NCBI GenBank assembly: GCA_009741485.1
Contig: CM019216.1
Span: 25,085,119-25,149,118 of the forward strand
Source: Malurus cyaneus samueli
Lineage: Eukaryota; Chordata; Aves; Passeriformes; Maluridae
Direction of reading: 5' to 3'
DNA: 64,000 bases
The position numbers were made by a program, and so were the translations under genes. Shown here piece after piece: positions 53,601-64,000 of this stretch. Position 1 is the stretch's first letter; the number at the start of each line of letters is the position of its first letter. Below the pieces are notes generated by a model. It searched no databases and was not told where the DNA came from. It saw only the letters and a program-made list of their open reading frames with translations.

Positions 53601-54536
53601 CAATGGCCATTACTTTGTGAGCAGGTAACTGGAAGAGATGGCTCTTGAAAAAACATGTCTGTGCTCACTTTTGCTGGGATAAATTATATGGAATTTTACT
53701 GATGTCAACCTACAGTTCTGAATGAGAAATACAAGACTCACTCTTTGGAAGTTATCTCTATGCAGACAGTCCAGGTCTGTTTGTTGCTACATAAAGAAAA
53801 TATACATGAAGAAGAAATCAGTTCTATCTTATTGATCATTAACAAAAGGCTGGTAGCAAGCACATTGCATTGCCAGCAACTCCTGTCAAAGTTGGGGAAG
53901 AAAACGCAGAACCTTGCCCCTCTTTTTGTGATTGTGAGAAATACAGGAAAAAATATTGCTAAAAAGAAAGAGCTACGCAAAAATGTCATTCAGGCCTTCT
54001 CTCAACTCTTCTGTTTCACTCAATCCTGTTCCAGTCATTGAGGTCACTCCAAAAGTGATCGCTTGGGCAGAGACCATCTCTGTGTTCTGCAGCCCAAGCA
54101 GATTGAACAGGGCTATCTGAGCTTTCTCCTCTGCTTTTCTGCTTCATATCAGAAGGTGAACTGAACAGACAGTCCAAAGGCAATTTTCACTTTATTGTCA
54201 CAAAGGAAATATAATGGGCAGTGGTTTTTAATGTGAAAGTAGAATCAGATATTTTGATTATATCTTCTGGCATAAAACTCTGTATAACATTCCTTCTTCA
54301 GCACTCTCTCACTCAATTAGAATGAAATAGAACATCAGGAGCACTTGATAGAAACAAATCTCTTAGATCATCATTCTCCTTTGACTTATCTTCTGTTATG
54401 AGTATGCTTATTCTCATTTAAACAGCTCTCATGTATGTGGTTTTGTGCACAACTTCCAGACTCCTGTTTGAAGCTAAAATTAACAGTCTGAGTCACCCAG
54501 GACATATCTTTCACTATTACTGTAACATTTGTTTTC

Positions 54537-54601
54537 TTTTTCTTTTTATTTTCTTAGTGTTTTGGTTTTGTTTTGTTTTTTGGGTTTTTTTTTTTTTTTT
54601 T
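54537..54601. repeat. T-rich low-complexity tract
   Basis: T runs interrupted by G and C, ending in a run of about 16 T. Confidence 0.8.
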
Positions 54602-54734
54602 AATGTATCTAATGTACATATACTGTGCCTCAACTGTCTGCTGCCAATGTTTTCGAGAGGAAAATAATTTTTATTTTGCAACATAAAAGTTTTCTAAAAT
54701 GGAGGTGCCAAATTTTAAGACTCATAATATGCTT

Positions 54735-55315
54735 ATAGAATCCTGGAATTGTTAAGGTTGGAGAAGACCTCAGAGAGAGAGTTCAACCATTAACCTAACT
54801 CTGTCATCTTCACCACCAAACCATGTCCCCACCTGCCACATATAAACATTTTTTTTTTTTACATTTTCAGGGATGGTGATTCTACCACTTCCCTGAGCAG
54901 TCTGTCTCCATGCTTGACTATGCTTTCAGTTAAAAAATGTTTCCTAATATACAATCTATCCAAGACTGATCCCCTGCATGTGCCATTTGATGTCACTCAA
55001 GACAATCTGCTTCATAACCTTCCCCAGCACCAAGGTGAGGCTGACATGCCTGTAGTTCCCTGGGTCCTCCTCCTGGTCATTCTTGTGGATTGGCCTCACA
55101 TTTGCTCACCTCCCATCACTTTGGACCTCCCTGGTAAGCCAGGACTGCTGGCAAATTATTGAAAGTGGCTTGGGGCACTCTCCCAGCAGCTCTATCAGAG
55201 CTCTTGGATGGAAACACTCTAGACCCATGGACTTTTGTGTCTCTAAGGGGTATAGCAGGTCACTGACTGTTTCCACTTGGATTATGGGGGCTTAGCTCTG
55301 CTCCCCATCCCTGTG
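54735..55315 (-). repeat. CR1 with internal deletion (RT segment joined to 3' UTR)
   Basis: The left part (54735-54955) is a reverse CR1 tail: ATAGAATCCTGGAATTG, 'gggatggtgattctaccac'. The right part (about 54960-55315) is the reverse complement of the RT region. Translated on the minus strand in broken frames it matches E-D-P-G-N-Y-R-P, S-L-T-x-V-x-G-K and the following S-D-I-K-W-H-M. The two parts would be separated by roughly a kilobase in an intact element, so a deletion junction lies near 54957. Confidence 0.7.
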
Positions 55316-55918
55316 ATAATTTATTTTGAAAAGAAAAATAGGCTTAATTTTATTCAGTTTGTTATATTTGCAGACATAATATCTACATAAATACTCTTTA
55401 GAAACATTTACATTTTCCTTCATCAGAATTTATTTCATTTCAATAAGTATTAATCTTCATTTCTCACCTCTTTGTCCTGAATTCAGAGTCTTGCAAACTT
55501 GTTTGCTGCCACAGATACCAGGATATGTAGCAATTACTATTATGAACAATCTTGCTTTTTCCTCTAACAAAGCTTTAAGTGCCCCTTGGCAAGGTCTCTG
55601 CATTTTTTTTTGCATTGTTCACATTCAGCACAATGTGAACTTGATTATCTATTACTTAAAAGCTTGTACAGTCATTTCTACTTCTGCAAAGCATGTATGA
55701 TGTCCTGAATTATTTTACATAGTTTTGCAGGGATTATATTCACAGAGGGAGGAGATTTTATCACAGATAAAGTATGATTAGTACGTGCAGTAGAAAATCT
55801 GTGTTTAAACTCTAAACATTAAAAATTGAAATGCAATCACTAGAAAAAAAGGTTGAATGGAAGAAAAAAAATCTAATTGACACCAATATAGTATTAACAC
55901 ACCACCTAGGTACTGCTT

Positions 55919-56530
55919 AGAATCATTTGGCTTGGAAGGGACCTAGAAATAGCATCGAGACCAACCTCTCTGCTGGGATTTCTTTCACTAGACTGGGTTG
56001 CTCAAAGCCCCATCCAACCTGGTCTTGAACATTTCGAGAGAGGGGCCATTCTGAGTCTCATTGGGAAGCCTTTTCTAGTTCCTCTTTACATCTCATCTAA
56101 ACTGAGGATTTTCAGTTTAAACACATGGGCTTCTCATTTGCTGCAAGCCCATGAAAAACAATCTCTCTGCACCTTCCTTATAATCCCTATTTACGTATTG
56201 AGAGACCACAGTAAGGTCTCCCTGGAGCCTTCTCTTTCCCAATCTGAACAATGCTAATTTTCTCAGCCTGCCTTCACAGGAGAGGTATTTCAGCCCCCTC
56301 ATGATATTCATGGCAAGCTCCCCACCTGTTTTAACAGGTCCTTGTGCTGGGTTCCCAGATTTGGGACTTCTCCTAATGGGTCCCTCCCCGCTCAGCTTGT
56401 TCTATGATGCTGATTTTGTGACTGATATAACAGGAGAGTGCTCCAGGTGGGGTCACAAGAGCAGAGCAGAGGGACAGAACCCCCTACACTGGATTGCAGA
56501 TCACATCCTTGTCATGCAGTCCAGGATCAT
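55919..56530 (-). repeat. CR1 3' fragment, minus orientation
   Basis: Begins AATCATTTGGCTTGGAAGGG (reverse tail) and continues through 'cccatccaacctggtcttga', 'cctcatctaaactgagg'-like sequence and GCTCCAGGTGGGGTCACAAG. It is diverged, with no intact frame. Confidence 0.8.
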
Positions 56531-56838
56531 AGGATCACAGAATAATTTGAGTTGGAAAAGGCCTTTAAAGTCCAACTTCTCTGCAATAAACAGGGACATT
56601 TTCAACTAGATCAAGTTGCTCAGAGCCCTATCCAACCTGACCCTGAATCCTTCCAGGGATGGAGCATCTACCAGCTCTCTGGACAGCCTGTTCCAGTGTT
56701 TCATCAGTAACAAGGATACAGTTATCTTCCTGGGATGCAAGTTTCTGCAACATTCCCATTTATTCAACCACAATTGGCCAAAATTCCTTCTCTGCAAGGC
56801 TGGTCTCAACCCATCTGTCACCCAGACTGGACTGATAT
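56531..56838 (-). repeat. Second CR1 3' fragment directly abutting the previous one
   Basis: A fresh reverse CR1 tail starts at AGGATCACAGAATAATTTG, then 'gttggaaaaggcctttaaag', 'ccatccagggatggagcatc'-like sequence and 'cagcctgttccagtgtttc'. It sits tail-to-body with the copy at 55919-56530 in the same orientation. Confidence 0.8.
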
Positions 56839-59800
56839 GGACTGTAGACAGTAAGTTCTGTCTCTAAAGAAACATACATATTTGAAAATTATTTTTAGTG
56901 GTAGGTTCTGGATCTCAAACAAGCTATATTTCAGTATTCACTAGTCTGTTTTAAATGTTATCTTAAATAGTATTGATGTTAAATATTAATTAATGCAGAA
57001 TAATTTTGAATTTCAACAGATAATCTAATGATTTTAATAAAATTATTCTGTCTGTAGCTGAGAACAGAATATAGGCCAAAACATCCACATGGAAGTAGCT
57101 TTGTATCAGGCAGGAAGATGAAAGAGAAAGCAAGAAAGGATATCAGAATGGATATAAATACTGATATTCATTAACATCATCTTATAATGCTAGTTTTATT
57201 GGAAATAGCCATCAATAGTAATTGTAAAAATGTGATGGCATTGATATTTTAACAACTCTTTCCACAATCAAAATCTTGAGTTCTTTAAAAGTGAATACAA
57301 TAACCTTCTTACTGGTGAATATATGTGAAACTATTTATGCTTGGCCATAAAAATATCAATAACAAAATATGAAAAATTTTGAATAAAATACAAGGGAAAT
57401 ACCATGAAGAGATAATATACTTTTTTTCTCTTTAAAATTAATCCACTTCATTAAACCAGAAAATTAACTCAATCACTGCTGCTGCAAGTTTGATGCTTGT
57501 TTTGGGGTTTTTTTTTTCTTTTTTTTAAATTTAATATGTACTAACTAATTTTAATTTTTCTAGTGGGTTCTGAGTAATCTCAATTTGCAAGAGCCGTCCA
57601 AAAAGACAAAAAGATCAAGAAGAACAATTTGCTAATAACATACAAGGAAAACACTGTTTCTCATTCATGCTGAGAAAAAAATGTCAGCTGTCAACTTCAA
57701 TAGTTGCAGCCACAAGGCTTGCCAAGTTAGAGTTAGCTGTAAAAATAAAGGAGCACTGAACAGTCCAAGCAGGATGCAATGCTCTGGTGCATTCTCTGAC
57801 ATCTGTAGATTAGCTAATTTAACCCCTGGTTTCTAGTTCAGAATTACAAATTCTGAATTACAGATCTGGAGTTTCACAGGAGAAGATGAACTACAAGAAA
57901 AAAAAGAAAGAAAGCAGAGTCTCACAAGTCTAGGACAGGCCGCAGAGCAAGGCTAAGTTCTGCACAGGTGCTACTTCCAAGTTGTTGTGTGACTTAAAAA
58001 AAACCTTTCTCTACCTTTTTCTACATCCCCTTTTTATTTGTTTTCCTTCACATTCAAATCAGTGGGTTTCCAAATAATCTTGAAGCTTCTAGCCATAAGG
58101 AAAACATGTTTAAAGACACAATAACAGCCACAGACATTTTTTAATGTGCTATTAAATGAATAAATAAATAAATAGGGGCAATTTGCCTGGGCAAAACTTT
58201 TTTGCTCTGGACAAGAAGCTCAAATTGCAGGCAATGTCTGTAGGGTTGGATAGAAGGCCTAAGTAGGGAGCACATTGACAGTTGATGAGTTAGGGCACAT
58301 TAAATCATAAATGGTCTTGGAAAATAAACCAATTTTAGAACCTATGGAAGAGAAAGCCTCAAAAACAATAATTTGGGGGAAAAAACCCTGCTCATGATGT
58401 TGACAAGATAATATACATTTCTGTTTTGTGAATGTTTTCAAATCAAATTTATATTCTTTTTTCTTCCAGACTATAAAAAAATATTAGATGATGTAGCTTT
58501 CCACTCCACTGCAAAGGCAGAGGAGCCTGGATACTAGTGAGATGCGATGAGAGGTGGCATGGCTTTGTGATCTCGGGATTCCAGCAGAGCAAAAAACCTG
58601 GAGAATTTCATAATTAGACGGAAGTTGGTCAAATTGACAATATTTCTATGAAATGTTTGGCTTCTACAAACCAGAATAGAATACGCAAAAAGACTTTTGC
58701 CACAAAATTTCCAGATAATTCTTGTGGTAATTAGGGTCACAAGTTGAGAGCACTTCAGTATCTAATTCCAAGGTCTTCGACTTTAATTGAAAGAAATTAT
58801 AAAAGTTCACCATTCCGTGGATATGATTCCATATGCAGTCTATCCAGTAGACATAAACATTAACCCTTACTTTATAATCACAACTCTCTGGTTTTGTGTT
58901 AAATGTTTTAAATTGCACTTGGGTTTGCTGTAAAAGTGTAGGAAAAAAAAATTCCAACGTGCAAGATGCATCGTTCTGAAAGCTCAGACATGAGAAGTAC
59001 TCCTTATCATCATATGCTGCAAATTTTACTTCAAATTAGACTTTTCATTTTAAGTACTTCTATAAACCGAGTGGAGAAGACCCAACTGCTGGTATTTTTC
59101 ACCTCAAAATTCAGCTGAAGATTCTAAAAAATAAGATATGCTATCATCTTGACCATTTGTCAACTGAAATGTAAAAAAGTTTAAGTCTCTGAAATTTATT
59201 ATAAAATCTGGATCAGATTATTAGTTCCTGTATTTTCTTTACTGGAATCTGTTTTAATTCAGAATTTATCCCCAAGTTTATTCTGTGGGAGACAGCATAG
59301 ACTAAAAAGCAGAATAGATCTGATTTAGTAAGATTGTCTTCAAACATAAGAACTACAACAAAGTAAGAATTGAATTGCAAGCAGAAAAATTATTCCAAGT
59401 CAATATGAAAATTTTAGAAATTGTATCACTGACAAGAAGAGTCATTTAAATGTCTCCTGCCCAAAACAAATGAAAACTAAAATCAAAATCAAATTATTTT
59501 CTCTTGTACAAAGGCACAAGCAGATAAATATACATCAGCTTAGCTCACAATGTTAATAAATCATTCAAGACAGATTTCTTTTAATGAGGTTTCATTTTTT
59601 TCCTAAGATTCACATGAAAGTCATTCCTTCATAAGAGAAGAACAGGTACATATTCTGAAGCTTTGACTGCTTACCAAAGAATGCTGAATCACAGCCACTG
59701 TTCAGGATCAGAGGGTAGCAGTGAGTTATCACAGAGAAATAAGTATCTGATAATACCTTCACAAATCTATGGATTTACTTTGAAAGGCATTGGTGTTTGT

Positions 59801-60398
59801 TTTCCTGGTGAAATATCTGAAGATTTAGCTTCTGAGATGCATAACTTGGAAAAGAGCTTTTTAAAAAAATTGTTACAAAATAAAGAGAAATAGTGACTAC
59901 ATTTTTACTCACATTTAAGCTTCATTACACTTAAATATTTCAAACGTCACATGAAACTCAAGGGATGCTGCAGAAGAAACACACATATTTGTACAAGAGC
60001 AGCCAAATCTAGCCTGCCATGTTGCAATTTCAGGCAAAATAGAAGTTCCCTTTGATTCTTACCAGGTCAGATACCTTTAGTCCTGTATTTTTGTGCAATG
60101 CATTACACTGAAATGCCTTTCATTCCACGCTTCTCTAGTAGCTTAGAGTAGATAATTTGATCGATATGGAAAGCAAAGAAAGCTGCAAACACTCCAGAAA
60201 GTCCCGAGATCGTCTTAACAGAACTTCATCTGCAGAAAAGGCTGAGGTCTGTATAATTGAGACATTTTTTTTTCTAATATATACCCAAGACAATGAGAGA
60301 AAAGCTATTTGGAAACAATGAATAATTTCATTATATTCTTGGCTCTACCCTTCATACTCTACTGTAAATATGACCAGAAACTAAGAGAAGCAGCAGCT

Positions 60399-60401
<3 letters not shown>

Positions 60402-60430
<29 letters not shown>
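60402..60430. repeat. T29 homopolymer
   Basis: Uninterrupted T tract in unassigned sequence. Confidence 0.9.
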
Positions 60431-61105
60431 CAAAGCAAGTTTCACTGTGTGTCTTCCAGCTGCTATTTGGACTTTACATCCACTTCAGGAAAGCTCCAGG
60501 GCAACAGGCACTTTAACAGCCCAAAAAACACTTAGTCTACCTGTGGGGTGCAGTTACAAAGTCAATTCAGCTGAGATTCATTGAATCTGGATGAAAAAAA
60601 TCACAGTAGGAAACCTTACTGGTTGCTAAAACCAGCTACACAAGAATTAAATGTAAAGCTAAAAAGTCCATTTGCTCATACTGGCTTACAGTTGTTTTTG
60701 TCACAAAAAATAAAGGAGAAAAACCTTTAAGCTTCTATGTGATTAGGATATGACAAAGATAGAGAACAGTACTCTCTCTCTCCTCATGTAAAATCCATTT
60801 ATTTCTCACAGTGCTAATTTGTCAGCCTTTTGGTTTAGCTGTAGGTAGGACCAAGGTATAAATTAAAGACTTTCTCCATGAGAGTGATGTTTATTTCTCA
60901 TCATGAGAGACCAGTTTGGCTGGCTCATTTGGCTGTATAAACTGTTGGTAAAATGCTCATCCATCCCTGTCATCCTGGTACCTAAAAATAAAGGCAGCAC
61001 TTACTGAAGGAGTGCGTAATTCTGGACTGTATGGCAATAAGTGTAATTATTCAGGCTGCTCTGAAGTACTTGGAGTGACAAATAGGAGAATGTCCAGAGC
61101 CCTGA

Positions 61106-61240
61106 GTTTTTGTTTTGTTGGTTTTTGTTTGTTTGGGATTTTTAGGTTTGTTTCCATTTGTTTTGTTTGTCTGTTTGTTTTGTTTGTTTGTTTTTTTGTG
61201 GTGTTGTTGTTTTTTTTTTCTTTTCTTTTTTTTTTTTATG
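61106..61240. repeat. T/G-rich low-complexity tract
   Basis: GTTTGTTT-type repeats merging into T runs. The overlapping open frame rich in Phe, Val and Cys is an artefact of this composition. Confidence 0.8.
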
Positions 61241-62085
61241 TATACAAAGACTTAGAAAAAAAGCAGAAATTCTTGTGTAGAGTTTGACAAAAATAGACCT
61301 CTAGGGTTTGGAAATTTAGCATTTTAGTACAAAATATGTGTAACAATATGTGTATAAAAAAATTGTTTTCATGACACATATACTTGATAATGGCTGGTGG
61401 GTTTCTTTTATTCTAATTATGATGTTGACAGGCAGTTCAGGAGAACAGCTCAAAAGTTTGTTTTAAAAATGTATTTAAGCTACAGATTAAAAAAGAAGGA
61501 CCATTAACTGCCTTCATTATCATGACTTGTTTGTGCTGTGAACATGTGAATGAGTCTTCAAATGTGCTATTGCTTATACTGTGCAATTTGCTTTTTGGTC
61601 CATGTAATATTCTGTAATTTTCTTTGGTTCAGAAGACCCATTTTCTAAATGTCTCTTGTTTTGATTTGAAGATATGAAAGATACTGAAAATGATGGGAAT
61701 ACTTTTCACTTTTAATTACAAAAAAAAATGCTTTAAAAAACTCCCCCCCCCGAAAAAAAAGGAAAAATGAACATAAATTCCATAAGAATACTGCTGTCTT
61801 CTACAAGATCTGCTGAATAACATTATGCTTTGCTGTAGACTGTACCTATTTCTTAACAATTTGAATTAGTTTTGCATATATTAAATATGTTGAATACAAA
61901 TAAATATATAAAAATATTTTGCAAGTAACTTTACCAGAAATGAAATACCAGAGCTTGATAACAGGCAAATTCTTAATGGAACAAATTATCTCTTTAAGAG
62001 ATGGAATTATTTTAAGAAGCAATTCTTCAGCTCTATTTGACAACAGCACCCAGTATGTCACACAGTATAATTAACACATTGTCTG

Positions 62086-62117
62086 ACAAGGGCTGGAGAG
62101 ACAAGGGCTGGAGAGAC
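62086..62117. repeat. Tandem 15-bp duplication
   Basis: ACAAGGGCTGGAGAG occurs twice head to tail, followed by ACA. It is identical between copies, so it arose recently or is held by gene conversion. Confidence 0.85.
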
Positions 62118-62353
62118 AGCAAAAGCAATCTACACAAGAGAAGTATTCTTAATGGCTACAATGTGTAACAATAATAAGGACACTTTGACAGCAAAGTGTT
62201 TCTTTTTTAATGGCTTTATATTTAGTTCCAGGAGCTTAATTCATTCAGTAATAGGTAGCAGTGCATTTGGTACGGTTCTCAAAATAAAATTCTATAGCAA
62301 TTCCAAAAATAAAGCAGTGAAGAAGAGATAAGACAAGATAAAAAGCAATTTAG

Positions 62354-62412
62354 AAAAAAAAAAAAAAAAAAAAAAAACCCAAAAAAAACAAACCAAAAAA
62401 AACCCCACAAAC
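62354..62412. repeat. A24 tract with A/C-rich extension
   Basis: Twenty-four A followed by A runs broken by CC and CCC. It resembles the complement of the T/G tracts elsewhere in the window. Confidence 0.85.
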
Positions 62413-63814
62413 CAATATAATTTAAGTGACACTGCTCCCATTTTTACAATTGATGTCCTACAAGCCGAGTTTCAACCAGGTGAATAAACATGCCTTTCCT
62501 GCTGCTGTGCCCATGGTGTGTCTTGAGATCAGGGTATGATCTGCCACTTCTGACTCTGAACATTTTAATATGAATCCACTGTTATTTCCTGTGCTCCTTC
62601 CCCTCCAGAATACTCCTGAATCCCTCCTGTCTTCTTCCAGAAGTAAATTGCATAAAGTTCTTGGCAAAAGAGAAACTGAAAAGCTGTAGTTCCTTAAGAC
62701 ACAACAACTTTTAGCAGTCGTCAAAGTTAAAACAACTTTGGGTGTTATTCTGGTGAACTTCATTGTTATAACTGATACAGCTTTTTAATTATTATACTTT
62801 TTCATTCTTTTTACCTAATAAACATTTAATCTGGAACAGTGGCACAAGAAACAAAATATCAATAAAATACCCTAATCTTCAGAGCAGCAGTCATATTCTC
62901 ATGCACCTCATTTTACTCTCTTTAAACTCTTTTTCTCAGTGTCAGCTGAAGCAGTTGAAGTTCCCATTCCAGTTCCTCTGGAGGCGAGAACATAGCCTTG
63001 GGAAACTAGGAGATGTTTGCAGGATGTCTAGAATTTGGTACCTGCAGGTTCTTGGTTTGTTTTCTGGCTGTTTCCAGCAGGGTCTCTCCAATCAAGGCTC
63101 AGGTTTGATTGTTGGAGCGATTTATTCCAGGAACTGCTCCCAAAAGCAAAATTAGTAAAATCGACCCTGTTCTGGCTCTTTCAGCTCTTCATAGTCCACT
63201 GTTAAAATACCAGAAGACTCTGCTCTCAAATGCTGCCCCATACATTGCTATTATATCTAAGGTAAGTAACACATGTTTCCAATTTGAAGTGATTGAGTAT
63301 TTAAGCGACAAAATTTTGTCTGGTTAAAATGCAGCTTTTGGACACTTTGAACTGAAAAAAGATGTCCTATAGATGAAGCTTGAGAAATTATGATCAAAGG
63401 CTGTGGAAGAAGCTTGTCTATTTTCACATGGATCTAGACCCACCCAGGGTGGATAAAAGTCAATCCACAGTGTACGCAATAGTCCCAAAGCTGAAGATGG
63501 ATCAGGTGAGGCAGCAGTCACAAGTTGGGGTTAAATCAGAGTAATTCAGCTCAGGCCATGGTGAGGCTGAGCTCCTGCATTGCGTCCCCATGATCATATT
63601 TACTGGGCTATAACCTATGTCCTGGAACTGGTCTTTTGTTATGGTAGCAAAACATCAAATTAATAAAGATGCATTTGCTTTCATAGACCCTTTCTCTGAA
63701 CAAATCCCCACATATTTTAATGATTTTTCATTTTTATTGAATGGAAAATCACCTACTTCCTAATGAGTTATTTTTCTTACATGTGGTGTATTTATAATGA
63801 GAATTTTTGCCTTC

Positions 63815-63840
63815 TTTTTTTTTTTTTTTTTTTTTTTTTT
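63815..63840. repeat. T26 homopolymer
   Basis: Uninterrupted T tract near the right edge of the window. Confidence 0.9.
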
Positions 63841-64000
63841 CTTTCTAATTTATTATAAGCCATGGATTTGGGAAGTGTGAACTCGAGAAAATGAAATAAA
63901 TATAGGTGAGATATATGAGACCCATAGTACACTGCTGAGTAAAAGTAATAGAAAACCAAAGTTGGTAAAAAATAATCTAAACTTCCTCATGTGGATGGTT

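Noticed and set aside
59640..59720. A minus-strand exon ending at a GTAAGCA-type donor near 59668
   Set aside because: The upstream reading has stops or no EGF cysteine pattern in any frame.
61012..61287. Open frame rich in Phe, Val and Cys
   Set aside because: It is the translation of GTTTGTTT-type repeats and T runs.
63109..63268. A plus-strand exon ending at AAG|GTAAGTAAC
   Set aside because: The donor looks good, but the reading frame has no recognisable domain and the upstream acceptor is not convincing.

Overview
The window looks like a stretch of a bird chromosome. It is AT-rich and almost entirely non-coding. It contains many CR1 non-LTR retrotransposon copies, several still ending in ATTCTGTG-type tails, plus endogenous-retrovirus LTRs of a type I recognise from avian genomes. 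I see no bacterial or viral gene organisation, no CRISPR array, no rRNA and no complete tRNA gene.

The only host coding sequence I can support is on the minus strand: three small exons at 30449-30562, 28043-28165 and 15114-15218. Each has clean AG/GT splice sites and starts and ends in phase 1. Each encodes one EGF-like module boundary plus five cysteines of the next module. Spliced together they read without a break through consecutive calcium-binding EGF repeats. A fourth, visibly decayed EGF exon lies at the left edge (about 1-147). It has a stop codon, a lost cysteine and a displaced acceptor site. Tiny EGF exons separated by introns of 2 to 15 kb, and more than 33 kb upstream with no recognisable exon, best fit EYS (eyes shut homolog), a large photoreceptor extracellular-matrix protein with many EGF and laminin-G domains. 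That gene name is an inference from architecture, not a database match.

Layout, left to right: decayed EGF exon (1-147); intron with old CR1 pieces (3.1-4.7 kb), three ERVL-type LTR remnants (9.2, 11.5-12.6, 14.1-14.7 kb); EGF exon (15.1 kb); a 12.8-kb intron with a compact LTR-like element bounded by a 5-bp duplication (19281-19890) and CR1 fragments (20.3, 21.4, 23.4 kb); EGF exon (28.1 kb); a 2.3-kb intron with CR1; EGF exon (30.5 kb); then 33 kb of upstream intron or intergenic DNA. This last part carries the largest CR1 (42.8-45.0 kb), more CR1 tails, a rearranged CR1 and an adjacent pair (54.7-56.8 kb), long A/T tracts and a near-perfect palindrome (40.5 kb).

The most interesting points are the dead EGF exon next to three intact ones, and the 610-bp element whose inverted ends carry sequence matching the 3' end of tRNA-His.
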